Notes under the pieces: generated by a model
Databases searched by the model: none
The model's input: only the letters and a program-made list of their open reading frames with translations
What the model was told of the DNA's origin: nothing
Shown: one piece after another, positions 18,741 to 28,626 of the stretch
Position numbering within the stretch: position 1 is the first letter of the stretch
Layout: every line of letters starts with the position of its first letter
Made by a program: the position numbers and the translations under genes
DNA from: Flavobacteriaceae bacterium GF1
GTDB taxonomy: Bacteria; Bacteroidota; Bacteroidia; Flavobacteriales; Flavobacteriaceae
NCBI GenBank assembly: GCA_009797885.1
Contig: WNKP01000017.1
Span: 1-64,000, forward strand
DNA: 64,000 bases
Direction of reading: 5' to 3'

Positions 18741-18990
18741 TTTTCATAACAACGGGGACCTTGGAAACCACGTCCCCGTCGTCTTAACCTCACATATGGA
18801 AAAACCAACTTAAAAAATGGAAAAGGCCTCCGAGGGTCAACCCTATGACACAGTCACTCCCACTGAAAACCAATCCCATTTAAGAAGATTACCTGAAGTA
18901 AAGCTCAATTTTAACACGATTCCATGCCAAAAAAAGTGTTGGAGTCCTTAAAATTCGGGACGAGAAAGGGAATTGGTGGGACAATGGAAA
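18741..18990 (-). repeat. Structured ~250-nt repeat, copy E (operator, leader, hairpin)
   Basis: Operator core at 18935-18961 (GTCCC, 18 nt, CACT). The hairpin at 18750-18783 keeps its stem although one base differs (G-U replaces a G-C pair of copy D). It is directly followed by 'TTATGAAAAC', an in-frame start for the barrel gene. Here the unit clearly forms the 5' untranslated region of a gene. Confidence 0.65.
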
Positions 18991-19008
18991 TCTCCGTACG
19001 AGGATGAG

Positions 19009-20868
19009 TCAAGGTTGACGCTTCAGCGCAAAGTAACCTTTAAATTCTTTTCGGACACCATCCTTGGTATCATAGGTGAGACTGAACCAATAACTTGATG
19101 AAGGGGCTTCATTCCCTCGAACAGTGCCGTCCCATTCCCATCCCATTTCATCGTTGAATTGATGCTGAACTGCACCAAAACGATCAAAAATCGTTATCTC
19201 CGGATTTTCGATTTCAAATAGGTTCACAATCTTCCAGGTATCGTTAACGCCATCACCGTTAGGTGTAAAAAATCGAGGGTAATCTACAATATAAAACCCC
19301 TTGGAAACAACACTGCATTCATATTCATCTTGAACATAGGCAATGTAATCATCTCCCGGGGCCAAATTGGAAAAAAAATTGTCCTCTTTAAATGTCAATC
19401 CATCCAAGCTGAACATATACTCATTTGGTCCTTCAACATTTATGGAAACGGAGTGACTGTTACTGAACATATCGCTCAAAATATCCACCTCAAAAAACGT
19501 GGGCGGTCCGGAAGTAGTTACAGTTGCGGACAAGGATAGGTAACAATTGTACAGCAGGTTTTCAACCACAACATGATAAATTCCCGGTTCGGTGGGAACA
19601 AGGGAAGGTTGATCTGCATTTGCCATCAGGTTTCCGGTGCTTACCGAGTCACGGTACCAATCAAAGGAATACTCCGCCGAGGAAAGCTTTGTGTCCATTT
19701 GGGGAAGGGGCTCAAAAGGGTTTCCCTCACCATCCAAACATAAAATATATTCTTCTTGTAAGGTGGATGAAATATCCAATGGAAAAGGATCGATATACTC
19801 GATTTCCACACGACCTTCAGATATACAATTGGCGGAAAACTCCACTTCCACCTCATAGACTCCCTCCTCGTTCACCGATACTATGGGCAGATCATCAAAA
19901 AGGTCCAATTGTACACCATCTTTAAACCATCTGTAATGGGCTTCACCAGAAACGGTGGCGTCAATTTCAAAAATGTCTCCCTGGCATAGGGGATTGCCGT
20001 TTTGCACAGTTCTGTTTTCCCCTAGGGATACATCCACGGAAAAACTCCCTGCTTCCAAAAAAACGGCAGAATCATACCAAGAATCCCGGAAATCAGCTAT
20101 GACGAGTTTTATGGTATACGTTTCTCCGGGATTTACCATGGATTGTGCCACCAAACTTGTTGTGTTTCCTGTCATCGATATTGCGGAATCATCCCCGTTG
20201 ATACCCGCAAAATACTCTTCATTACTGGCTTCACATGAAGTGGAAAAACCGAGTGAATCAGGTACACCGGGCCTGATGCTGGTTGCTGAAACGAGGTCTT
20301 GCGATCCCGGAACCAGCGCAAGATTGGACGAGACACCATTGGAATCCGTTAAGATAAAAGCAAATACATCAGAAAATGTGCACTGCCAATTCCCGGCATA
20401 CTCCTCGGAGGCAAAAAGGAAATTAAAACTCATGTTGTTTCCCCTGGGAACAAAATCAAATTCTATATAGGAAGCATTATGAAGAAGATTTGAAGGTAGT
20501 CCTGCTATAGTGGCCAAATCGGAATCACCGCTCCACCATCGTCGGCCAGGGTCATCCCTATTAAATTCAAAATTCCAACCATTATTTGGCCCAACGGCAT
20601 CAATGGCACTACCCGTGGAAATCACAATACCTTCCCTATAAGGAAAGTTATCGCCATTGAACTCAAAATAGCCAATACCGTTTGCGCCATTTACGACATA
20701 GTCGATACCGGTGGAAGATCTGTAGTTGGAAGTCTCAGCGCAATTCCTGTCCACCAACACCTCGGTGACCAAACGCTCCACAGCATAGTTTGGGTCCACA
20801 ACAATTTGCCCAAAACAGGATGCGCAAATACAACTGAACATTAAATATTGTATTAATATTCCCTTCAA
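19009..20868 (-). CDS. Choice-of-anchor L protein, T9SS type B (copy 2)
   Basis: A 619-residue paralogue of the protein at 13891 with the same layout: signal peptide, choice-of-anchor L domain, Ig-like domains, type B sorting domain ('RFFTPNGDGVNDTW', 'FKGYFALKRQP'). Apart from scattered changes, the differences cluster in the anchor L domain (for example 'DDPGRRWWSGDSDLATIAGLPSN'). Such local divergence in an otherwise near-identical pair suggests either diversifying selection or recombination with a third copy. Identity stops near 19006 on the left and near 20940 on the right, defining the duplicated block. Confidence 0.93.
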   Translation of the reverse strand: MKGILIQYLMFSCICASCFGQIVVDPNYAVERLVTEVLVDRNCAETSNYRSSTGIDYVVNGANGIGYFEFNGDNFPYREGIVISTGSAIDAVGPNNGWNFEFNRDDPGRRWWSGDSDLATIAGLPSNLLHNASYIEFDFVPRGNNMSFNFLFASEEYAGNWQCTFSDVFAFILTDSNGVSSNLALVPGSQDLVSATSIRPGVPDSLGFSTSCEASNEEYFAGINGDDSAISMTGNTTSLVAQSMVNPGETYTIKLVIADFRDSWYDSAVFLEAGSFSVDVSLGENRTVQNGNPLCQGDIFEIDATVSGEAHYRWFKDGVQLDLFDDLPIVSVNEEGVYEVEVEFSANCISEGRVEIEYIDPFPLDISSTLQEEYILCLDGEGNPFEPLPQMDTKLSSAEYSFDWYRDSVSTGNLMANADQPSLVPTEPGIYHVVVENLLYNCYLSLSATVTTSGPPTFFEVDILSDMFSNSHSVSINVEGPNEYMFSLDGLTFKEDNFFSNLAPGDDYIAYVQDEYECSVVSKGFYIVDYPRFFTPNGDGVNDTWKIVNLFEIENPEITIFDRFGAVQHQFNDEMGWEWDGTVRGNEAPSSSYWFSLTYDTKDGVRKEFKGYFALKRQP

Positions 20869-21059
20869 AACACGTTGGGTTAGCTATCAAATTACCGCCC
20901 AAATTGGAGCAAAATTGATGTAATCGGATATCGTTTAATTACACTTTAATAATTAATAATCGCAGGATTCAATACCTTCTGAAAACTTAAAAAATCCCGT
21001 ATCTAAAACGAGGTCCAAAAGTTGGCGTAAAAACACCTTTTTTGCCCCGATGCTCCCTT

Positions 21060-21360
21060 GCCATCATATCCCGGACAATGCCCTTTACGTAAAACCTGTC
21101 CCTACAGGTCAGTGGAAGTTTTCATAACGGCGGGGACTTTGCGGATCAAGTCCCCGTCGTCGTTTGAACCCCACATAAAAAAACAACCTGGAAAATGAAA
21201 AGTCTTCAAAGGGCAACCATTGGCACAGTCACTGCCGTGAAAACCGGTTCCATTACTAAAGATTGCTTCTGGCAAATCTTGATTTTTAACATGATACCAT
21301 ACCACAAAAAGTGTTGGAGCCCGTAAAATTGAGGATGAAAAAGTGAATTGGAGGGATAAT
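21060..21360 (-). repeat. Structured ~250-nt repeat, copy F (operator, leader, hairpin)
   Basis: Operator core 21310-21336 with a weaker first half, then a TTG box and -7-like AAGATTTG identical to copy D. The hairpin at 21128-21161 is followed by 'TTATGAAAAC' and a frame that stops after MKTSTDL. Unlike copy E, no intact gene follows within 200 nt. The stretch 21361-21878 contains no convincing gene. Confidence 0.6.
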
Positions 21361-21878
21361 GAAAATCCATTTTTGAACTTTTTGCCGATAGTAAAGACAT
21401 TTCATCAAAAATTACCCCACCCCCCTTGAGAAAGGTCCCATAGATGGTCAAGCCCTTTTTCAATATCGTTGAACTGGAAACAATTCGACCTGAGGAAGAG
21501 TTGTTCTATTTCAACAATGTCACGAAACCCTATGCAACACCTACTTACAGCTTCACTTCCTTTCTCTTTAAATCACTCCAATAAAAACAATAAGTTGATT
21601 TATATATCCGCATCTATTTTGCGCTCTACCCCTCCTGACATCAATTGCTGTAGCTGATAGCTTGATATGTCCTAAATAATTGTTTTTTTCCTGTCCATTA
21701 TCCATTTCATTTTTACCCTAAACATTTTTCGATTAAAAACAAGAGGTCTGCTGAAACATCACGCAGCTTGTTATCCTCTTGCCCCTTCCCTTTTTCCCGC
21801 CGGTCAAAATCCTGGATCCACGATTTTTGAAAGGACCTCTTTGTTTTCTCTTATTATCATATTGGAGAAGCATATAAA

Positions 21879-24800
21879 TCAATAATTCACATAGATCATT
21901 TTTGCCTCGTGGGCCAGCCCCGGTTCGTTGAAGTCTATGACACATACATAGGGGCCAACTGGCACCGTACCGCCTTCATAGGTGCCGTCCCAGGCATCGC
22001 CGGGCCCACCATAATGGGTACTGAACAACAAACGCTGGGTCAAATCGTATATCCTCACCACGTTGTTCCCATACCTTTCAAGGCCCTCGAGCACCAAAGT
22101 ATCGGCAATGCCATCACCGTTGGGGGAAAACCCCCTGTTGAAATCCGCAAGAAGTTCTTCTTCGGGTCTACAACGCTCTGAGATGGTATTCAAAGTACCT
22201 ACACTTACCTGTTGCGCTGCAAGATTGGACAAACTGTTCACACCCGTGGCCACATTGGCCGGCACATCGATGGTAATATTGCCATTACAGAGGGATGTGG
22301 GTACAATGGTAGCGGTATATGTCGACCCACTGCCCGTAAGGGCGCTTACCGTGGCATTGGAAACTTGAATATCGTCCGCCTCAAAACCGGTAATGTGACC
22401 ATCGAACCCAATTTTGACCGTAAAGGGTTCAAGATCATCAACACTTTGTGGCGCACCAATGGTGGGCAGGGGAGCGGTACTGCCATCCGATATGGTTCTG
22501 AATCCCGTCCAGCCTGAATCTTTATAATCTTGTGCCCTGCCCGTGGGCACTATAAGGTCTATTTGGTCGCGGTTTGGATTTTGAAAGGCACCTGCATCGA
22601 GCGCTGGGGGGTCGTTAGCCGCTACGGTCACGGTCTCCAGAGTTGTGTTATAGTGAAAAGCATTGGGCCCAATACTGTTGACACTATGGGGTATGGTCAC
22701 CTCGGTCAAGTTGTTCCTGCGAAAAGCTTCAGTCCCGATACTGGTCACATTGCTTGGGGTTATAAAGGTCACCCCGGTCAATTCGTTATGCTCAAAAGCT
22801 TCATTTCCAATAGCGGTCACCGTGTAGGTGTTCGGGCCATAATCCACCGTTGGGGGAAGGGTCACGGTACCTCCCGTAACGCTATAGCCTATAGCCGTTA
22901 CCTCTTTATTGGTTTCTATAGAAGTAACCCGGTAGGTTATATTATCGGCAATAAACGTGTCATTGATTTCCAAAAGTTCCGTGATGGATTTAAAGCCCGT
23001 CCAGCCTGCATCTTTATAAGCTTGTTCCTTGTCCTTGGGATGGACCACATCTATTTGGTTACGGTCTGTAAAGGTATGGGTGGTAACAATGGTGGGCACG
23101 GTAGCAATACCTTGTGCCGTTACTTTTGTGATTGGATTGTCGGCAAAGGCTTCCCCACGAATTTCCCCTACCTTCCCAGGAATCTCTACACTGGTCAATT
23201 GGTTGTTCCTAAAAGCTTTTAATCCAATACTTTCCACACCATCAGGAATCTCCACACTGGTCAGGGCGCTATCCTCAAAAGCACTAGTTCCAATACCGAT
23301 AACGTTAAAGTTGTTACCTCCATAGGTTACAGTTTGGGGTATGATCAGGTCTCCTCCCAAGCCCGTATACCCTATTGCCCTTACTGTATTTGGATTGCGA
23401 CCCGTAACTTCATATTCGATAGTATCGACCTCAAAAGTTATTGCTATCCCAGTGACGATCAAGGTATAATTTTGATTTCCACCTGTCAATGCTCCTTTAT
23501 GGGTTACTGTAATGGTATAGATACCCGATGCACCGGAGATATCAATTCTTTCAAATGGATCTACGGTGTTGTCCCCTTGATCATTGGTATCCACTTGAGT
23601 CAACCGATAAGGGAAGAAGGTATTGGAGGCCTGGGTCACTCTAATGTCCAGGTCATTGACCAGTGCCGGCGTGTTGATATTGGGCGTCCCACCGGTCGTC
23701 ACTGTTCCGGGAGGATCCGTCCATGAAATGGAAGCTATCAAATCATTGATTCCATCCGCCTCAACTGGCAAGGAGTATGATTGACCTGGGGTCAAGGTGA
23801 GCTCAGCGATGATAGAAGTTACGCCATTGTCCGTAATTTCCTGCGCTGCGGCTTTTGCGTTGAGCAGTCCCCACCCGAAGATGGCATCAGGTCCTGCCAT
23901 GCCGGCATCGTCCGCGGTATGCAAGGCCAGACCTTTCAGTGTGGCCGCTCGCATAAATGAACCATTCAGATTATTGTAGTGCTGCTGTAGCAGTAACAGG
24001 CTTCCTGTTACGTTTGGGGCTGCCATGGAAGTTCCCGTAGCAAAACGATAGCCCGTATCACTGGTGACATGCGTGGAGTATACACCCGTTCCATTCCCAG
24101 TAATATCGGGTTTAATCCTAAAATCATCCGTAGGCCCCTGACTGCTTCCGGGATTAATAGCGACATTTATCAATGCGCCATCGGGTGCAATGTTAGCGTC
24201 CTGTCCGTTGGCCACCACTAGATTGTTTTTGGCGATTTGCCACATGGCAAGCTTGTCAAAGGTCGGATTATCGTTCAAGGGAAAACCATTGCCGAGATAA
24301 GTTCCTTCATTTCCGGCGGCAAATACGGCCAGGTAATAAGGAGCATCGTAGAACAATTCATCCCAGGCCCTGGCGGTATTGTCATATGCTCCAAAGTGGT
24401 GACTCTGAAGGTATTCAACAGCGGGTCCATAGGAGTGGTTGGATAATAGCATGCCTGCTGCTGCTGCGTCTGTTGCTTCTCCCAGGTCATTGTTCCATTC
24501 ATAGGTAAACGCTCGTGCCAAGGGAGCCATGCCTTTGGCAATTGGCTGTACACCAGCTGCCAGGATGGTCCCGGTCACGTGTTGTGCATGCCAGCTATCG
24601 CTGTTTAGTGTGGTTACACCATCATTAATAATCACTCGACTAGGGTTAGCCTGGTCATTGAATTCCTGGTGGGTGGGTTGGGTAGGACCACCATCCCATA
24701 CATAAACGTTCATGCCTTGCCCGTTTAAATCAAGCTCCAGCGAGCCGCCTGTATTCAAGTGATTTGTACGTGTTGATCTGGCGGCATCTTCGTTATACAG

Positions 24801-25097
24801 TGTATAATAAATGGGGCTGCCATCATCCCTGACCCCCATGAGTTCATCGAAGGTGCCGTCGGCATTGTACTTAATTGGCTCCCATCCATATATTTTGGCC
24901 AGCGCTAGCGCTTTCTGTTTATTTGCACGGGCAGTAGCAGTAAATTCCTTAGCCATTGCCTGAAGCTTGCTATGATTGTAATCCCGGATAATCGCACTTC
25001 GCTGAATGGTTGTCTGAGCCTGCACTAAAGAATGGGAAAGAAGAACTACCAGTAGTGGTATTAACTTTTCGAAATTCAATATGTTATTTTGTTTCAT
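21879..25097 (-). CDS. Subtilisin-family (S8) protease fused to LRRs, T9SS type B
   Basis: A 1072-residue secreted protein; the signal peptide ends 'SHSLVQAQ'. Residues ~125-420 form a peptidase S8 domain with the catalytic triad visible: Asp135 (VYVWDGG), His173 (HAQHVTGTI), Ser357 (GTSMAAPNVTGS), plus the oxyanion Asn263 (AAGNEG). A proprotein-convertase-like jellyroll follows (~430-560). Two short LRR_5 clusters (~600-870), a Big_12-like Ig domain (~890-980) and a type B sorting domain ('RGFSPNGDGIADTLVL', ends 'KMIYVNY') complete it. It should be a cell-surface endopeptidase whose LRR part targets substrate or matrix. The pairing of S8 with the same LRR/cap units as the neighbouring adhesins indicates domain shuffling. 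The only operator copy upstream is inside a broken gene head at 25286-25423, ~240 nt away. Confidence 0.92.
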   Translation of the reverse strand: MKQNNILNFEKLIPLLVVLLSHSLVQAQTTIQRSAIIRDYNHSKLQAMAKEFTATARANKQKALALAKIYGWEPIKYNADGTFDELMGVRDDGSPIYYTLYNEDAARSTRTNHLNTGGSLELDLNGQGMNVYVWDGGPTQPTHQEFNDQANPSRVIINDGVTTLNSDSWHAQHVTGTILAAGVQPIAKGMAPLARAFTYEWNNDLGEATDAAAAGMLLSNHSYGPAVEYLQSHHFGAYDNTARAWDELFYDAPYYLAVFAAGNEGTYLGNGFPLNDNPTFDKLAMWQIAKNNLVVANGQDANIAPDGALINVAINPGSSQGPTDDFRIKPDITGNGTGVYSTHVTSDTGYRFATGTSMAAPNVTGSLLLLQQHYNNLNGSFMRAATLKGLALHTADDAGMAGPDAIFGWGLLNAKAAAQEITDNGVTSIIAELTLTPGQSYSLPVEADGINDLIASISWTDPPGTVTTGGTPNINTPALVNDLDIRVTQASNTFFPYRLTQVDTNDQGDNTVDPFERIDISGASGIYTITVTHKGALTGGNQNYTLIVTGIAITFEVDTIEYEVTGRNPNTVRAIGYTGLGGDLIIPQTVTYGGNNFNVIGIGTSAFEDSALTSVEIPDGVESIGLKAFRNNQLTSVEIPGKVGEIRGEAFADNPITKVTAQGIATVPTIVTTHTFTDRNQIDVVHPKDKEQAYKDAGWTGFKSITELLEINDTFIADNITYRVTSIETNKEVTAIGYSVTGGTVTLPPTVDYGPNTYTVTAIGNEAFEHNELTGVTFITPSNVTSIGTEAFRRNNLTEVTIPHSVNSIGPNAFHYNTTLETVTVAANDPPALDAGAFQNPNRDQIDLIVPTGRAQDYKDSGWTGFRTISDGSTAPLPTIGAPQSVDDLEPFTVKIGFDGHITGFEADDIQVSNATVSALTGSGSTYTATIVPTSLCNGNITIDVPANVATGVNSLSNLAAQQVSVGTLNTISERCRPEEELLADFNRGFSPNGDGIADTLVLEGLERYGNNVVRIYDLTQRLLFSTHYGGPGDAWDGTYEGGTVPVGPYVCVIDFNEPGLAHEAKMIYVNY

Positions 25098-25285
25098 CCC
25101 TTCTTTAAAAATTACACGTATCGTTTTTGAACGTTAATACCTTTATCCCCTAAAAGTGTCATGTTATTTTTATAATCATCACCCAGATGTTTTCACGATT
25201 CCCTACCCTCCAGAATGAATTCAGACATATTCCATTCTAAAGAGAGTGGGTTATTGACAAATTCGCTTCTTCTTTTAATTCCTTT

Positions 25286-25423
25286 AAAAATGGCGAATAC
25301 TAGCAGTTGTAATTGCCTCTTTATTTGAACGGTTTTTTTATTTTGAATATTAATAAGAGGTAAATAATAACCATACAAGGGCAGTATCCAACAATTAGTG
25401 CCCAACCCCTTTAAAATTGGGAT
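25286..25423 (-). pseudogene. Orphan head of a surface-protein gene: operator, promoter, mutated signal start
   Basis: In gene sense an operator core (25397-25423; ATCCC, 18 nt, CACT), a TTG box and a -7-like TATTATTT lead to a frame reading I-K-R-Q-L-Q-L-L-V-F-A-I-F (25321 down to 25286). Intact neighbours begin M-K-K-Q-L-Q-L-I-L-x-x-I-F, so the start ATG has become ATA and the signal peptide then breaks down. The promoter may now serve the protease gene at 21879. Confidence 0.6.
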
Positions 25424-25481
25424 GTAAAAGGGTGTTTTTGGGGACAAAGGGAATCCAGCGATTCCCTTTGGTAGTCCGTTT

Positions 25482-25508
25482 GTCCCGGTTCTGGCCGATA
25501 TGGGTATA
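25482..25508 (+). promoter_or_regulatory. Weak plus-strand operator relic
   Basis: GTCCC is followed at the usual spacing by TATA instead of CACA; the downstream 'TTTTATCGTTCGGTCTTG' matches the text after the plus copies at 8853 and 9969. No plus-strand gene follows, so it is probably a relic. Confidence 0.35.
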
Positions 25509-25544
25509 TTTTATCGTTCGGTCTTGGCCATTTCTTTGCACTAA

Positions 25545-25665
25545 TATATTCCCCCACTACTGAAACAAGTTCAGCACAGGCTCCACCCTCTCCCCAAAGA
25601 GGGCGACCCACGATTCACATCGAAGCTTCAAATCCCAACATTCAGTCCTAAGTATTCAGTCCCCA
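25545..25665. repeat. Intergenic repeat shared with 28488-28610
   Basis: About 115 nt ('ccactactgaaacaagttc' through 'cattcagtcctaagt') are almost identical in both places, including a small hairpin CCCTCT/AGAGGG. In both cases it lies close to a surface-gene 5' region. Confidence 0.75.
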
Positions 25666-25679
25666 CTCCTCAGTCCTCA

Positions 25680-25742
25680 GTATTCAGCCATCAACGATAA
25701 ACCATTAACCATTAACCATCAACCACCAACCATCAGCGATAA
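25680..25742. repeat. Heptamer tandem repeat ACCATYA
   Basis: Imperfect tandem copies of ACCATTA/ACCATCA end just beyond the stop of the T9SS tail at 25746; the same array is at 29277-29312, at the same distance from the stop of an intact type B gene. Confidence 0.7.
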
Positions 25743-25745
25743 ACA

Positions 25746-25848
25746 TCAATAATTCACATAGATCATTTTAGCCTCGTGGCCCAGCTCCGGTTCGTTGTAG
25801 TCGATCACACATACATAGGAGCCCACGGGCACCAGCCCGCGTTCATCG
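25746..25848 (-). pseudogene. Orphan tail of a T9SS type B sorting domain
   Basis: The last ~32 codons read 'ERGLVPVGSYVCVIDYNEPE' and end 'HEAKMIYVNY', matching the C-terminus of the protein at 29318 almost perfectly. Homology stops abruptly near 25848, where the 3' flank of the LRR gene at 25970 begins. It is the leftover end of a deleted surface-protein gene. Confidence 0.8.
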
Positions 25849-25860
25849 GTGCAATGGGAA

Positions 25861-25890
25861 ACCTGCCCACCTGCGGCATCGCGGGCAGGT
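25861..25890 (-). terminator. 3' hairpin of type A LRR gene
   Basis: Stem ACCTGCCC/GGGCAGGT, ~80 nt after the stop of the LRR gene at 25970; it matches the hairpin at 4505-4536. No T-tract. Confidence 0.45.
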
Positions 25891-25969
25891 CCGGAATGGT
25901 GCAGCGCCATATCATTATGATATAAAGCGGACAATCATTGTTTGTCCATTTATCCGTGGGCGGTGCGGT

Positions 25970-28303
25970 CTATTTTACAAGTATCCGCTTGACCACCCTC
26001 TCTCCAGCCCTGGTCTCTATTTCCAGCACATATGTACCGCTGGGCAAATGGCCTATATCCATTTGCAGGGTATTCGCCGAATGGATATGGACACCCAGGG
26101 TGTTGTAAATGTTCACTTGCCGCAAAGCTTCACCATCGGGTAATCCAATGTGGATGTCATCTTGTGCGGGGTTCGGATAGACGCTGACATCGTTGCGCGC
26201 ATTACCTTTGGCAACACGATGGGCAGGTGCCGCCGCACTTTCCACAGGGGATGCTTTAGGAGGGGATGCTTTAGGATCGGCACCCGGTACCACGGCACTC
26301 TTTCCGGTCTTCGGTGTAATGGATTTAAAACCTACTCCACTCCACACCGGAGCAGCTAGATATGCATCTATACTGCCTGCAGGTACGGTCAAGTCTATTA
26401 GATTGAAGTGATATTCTTGTATAGGGCCAAAGGTAACAGGCGTAATCGATGGCGGAACGGTGGCCTCTGTCACCACCGTGGCAAAGAACTGGTGGGTGGG
26501 CCAAAAAAAGACAAAAGCCCCGATACTGGCCACATTTTCACCGATGGTCACCTCAGTCAAGGGGTTATAGGCAAAAGCCTCATCCCCAATACTGATTACA
26601 CCATCGGGTATGATCACACTGGTCAATTGGTTATCATAAAAAGCACCATCCCCGATACTGGTCACACTGTTCGGTATAGTGACACTGGTCAATTGGTTGT
26701 CCCAAAAAGCACCATCCTCGATACTGGTCACACCATCAGGTATGGTCACACTGTCCAATTGGTTGTTTGCAAAAGCGTTATCGCCAATAGTGGTCACCTC
26801 GTAGTCGATGCCTTGGTATTTGACCGTTGGGGGGATGGTCACCGTTCCTCCCGTAATGCCATAGTCCACCACCTTAACTTGATAAGGGTTTAAGGAAGTA
26901 ATCTCGTATGTTATATTATCGACACTGAAGGTGTCGCCGAGCCCTGCTGGTTCCGTGACGGATTTGAAGCCCGTCCACCCTTGATCCAAATAATCTTGTC
27001 TCTTCCCTACGGGAACAAACACATCTATTTGATGACGAAAATCGATATTGTTTATTAAATCTTGAAAGGCATCTTCGTGGAGCGTTGGAGGATTGGAGGG
27101 CTCTACAATCACCGTAACAAGGTTTGGATTGACTGCAAAGGCCCATCTTCCAATACTGGTCACATTGCCCGGTACGGTAACCTCGGTCAATTGATTGCCG
27201 GCAAAAACTAAATCCTTAATACTGGTCACACTGTTGGGTATGGTCACACTGGTCAAGCTATTCTCGGCAAAAGCTCCATCTTCAATATGGGCCACACTAT
27301 TCGGTATGGTTACACTTGTCAATTGGTTACTGCTAAAAGCAGCCGGCCCAATAATAGCGACACCGTTGGGTATCGTCATACTCGTCAATTGGTTATTCTC
27401 AAAAGCCTGCTCCTGAATACTGGTTACACTGCTTGGTATGCTTATACTGGTCAATTGGTTATCACTAAAAGCCCTCTGTCCAATACTGGTTATGCCGCTA
27501 GGCACGGTTACACTTGTCAATTGATTTTTGCCAAAAGCACTGTCCCCAATACTACCGGTTACGTTGTTAGGTATGATTACACTACTCAATTGGTTATCGT
27601 AAAAAACGAAACTACTGATACTGGTTACACCATTAGGTATGGTCACACTTTCCAATTGGTTATTGCTAAAAGCAGCAACCCCGATACTGGTGACACCGTT
27701 GGGTATGGTTACACTCGTCAATTGATTACCCGAAAAAACATAATTCCCAATGCTGGTGATGCTATCAGGTATGGTCACACTTTCCAATTGGTTATCACTA
27801 AAAGCAGAATCCCCAATACTGGTGACACTGTTCGGTATGGTCACACTCGTCAACTGGTTAGACAAAAAAGCAGCATAACCAATACTGGTGACATAATTCG
27901 GTATGGTTACACTTGTCAATTGGTTACTGGTAAAAGCAAGCCCCCCAATACTAATTACACTGTTGGGTATCGTTACACTCGTCAATTGATTATCGCTAAA
28001 AGCCCAACCCTTAATACTGGTCACACTGTTGGGTATGGTAACCCCGGTCAATTGGTTGTTCCAAAAAGCACGTTCCCCGATACTGGTCACCGTGTAGGTG
28101 TTCGGGCCATGAACTACCATTGGGGGGATGGTCACTTCTGTGGTCGTACCGGTATAGTCCGCAACCTCGACGTTGGTAGCAGAAGTGATCTTGTATTCAA
28201 GGTTACCAACGGTAAATAGGTCTCCTGGATTTTGGCCATAACTACTAATGCCCACCAATACCATAAAGATAGTAGGCAATATTAATTGTAATTGTTTTTT
28301 CAT
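25970..28303 (-). CDS. BspA-like leucine-rich repeat surface protein, T9SS type A
   Basis: From [24 protein letters not shown] (28303) the protein has 777 residues; a start 57 nt upstream would precede the signal peptide and lies inside the promoter region. It has one long LRR_5 cluster (~45-400; regular units such as [20 protein letters not shown]) and a second (~460-640), each framed by the cap modules seen in its neighbours. The C-terminus is a T9SS type A sorting domain ('[16 protein letters not shown]', 'VVKRILVK') almost identical to that at 4608, as is the 3' flank. The near-perfect repeats of the first cluster suggest recent expansion by unequal crossing over. Surface display and an adhesive or binding role are inferred from the family. 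Confidence 0.95.
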   Translation of the reverse strand: MKKQLQLILPTIFMVLVGISSYGQNPGDLFTVGNLEYKITSATNVEVADYTGTTTEVTIPPMVVHGPNTYTVTSIGERAFWNNQLTGVTIPNSVTSIKGWAFSDNQLTSVTIPNSVISIGGLAFTSNQLTSVTIPNYVTSIGYAAFLSNQLTSVTIPNSVTSIGDSAFSDNQLESVTIPDSITSIGNYVFSGNQLTSVTIPNGVTSIGVAAFSNNQLESVTIPNGVTSISSFVFYDNQLSSVIIPNNVTGSIGDSAFGKNQLTSVTVPSGITSIGQRAFSDNQLTSISIPSSVTSIQEQAFENNQLTSMTIPNGVAIIGPAAFSSNQLTSVTIPNSVAHIEDGAFAENSLTSVTIPNSVTSIKDLVFAGNQLTEVTVPGNVTSIGRWAFAVNPNLVTVIVEPSNPPTLHEDAFQDLINNIDFRHQIDVFVPVGKRQDYLDQGWTGFKSVTEPAGLGDTFSVDNITYEITSLNPYQVKVVDYGITGGTVTIPPTVKYQGIDYEVTTIGDNAFANNQLDSVTIPDGVTSIEDGAFWDNQLTSVTIPNSVTSIGDGAFYDNQLTSVIIPDGVISIGDEAFAYNPLTEVTIGENVASIGAFVFFWPTHQFFATVVTEATVPPSITPVTFGPIQEYHFNLIDLTVPAGSIDAYLAAPVWSGVGFKSITPKTGKSAVVPGADPKASPPKASPVESAAAPAHRVAKGNARNDVSVYPNPAQDDIHIGLPDGEALRQVNIYNTLGVHIHSANTLQMDIGHLPSGTYVLEIETRAGERVVKRILVK

Positions 28304-28324
28304 TTTAATGGTTTTTAGGTTAAT

Positions 28325-28393
28325 GCATTCAAAAAATGTCCATACAAGGGAAATATTCAAAAATCAGTGCTGAAACCAATTAAAGAAGGGACA
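28325..28393 (-). promoter_or_regulatory. Direct-repeat operator plus promoter, copy H
   Basis: Core 28367-28393: GTCCC, 18 nt, CACT in gene sense, then TTTTTG, ~19 nt, CATTTTTTG. It drives the LRR gene starting at 28303. Confidence 0.65.
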
Positions 28394-28487
28394 TAACCAA
28401 GTGTTTTAGGGATTTTTAAAAAAAGGAATCAAATACGGTTTTGTGGGCTACTTTATATATGTATACAGACCTTCAGACCCATTTTTG

Positions 28488-28610
28488 CTCCAATATATTC
28501 CCTCACTACTGAAACAAGTTCAGCACAGGCTCCACCCTCTCCCCAAAGAGGGCGACCCACGATTCACATCGAAGCTTCAAATCCCAACATTCAGTCCTAA
28601 GTCTTCAGTC
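28488..28610. repeat. Intergenic repeat shared with 25545-25665
   Basis: Second copy of the ~115-nt repeat with the CCCTCT/AGAGGG hairpin; the two copies bracket the LRR gene at 25970. Confidence 0.75.
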
Positions 28611-28626
28611 CCTACTCCTGATTCCT

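Noticed and set aside
26580-28090. Regular ~69-nt DNA periodicity that could be mistaken for a CRISPR array
   Set aside because: The period equals 23 codons of an LRR_5 unit in a continuous reading frame; there are no unique spacers and no cas genes.
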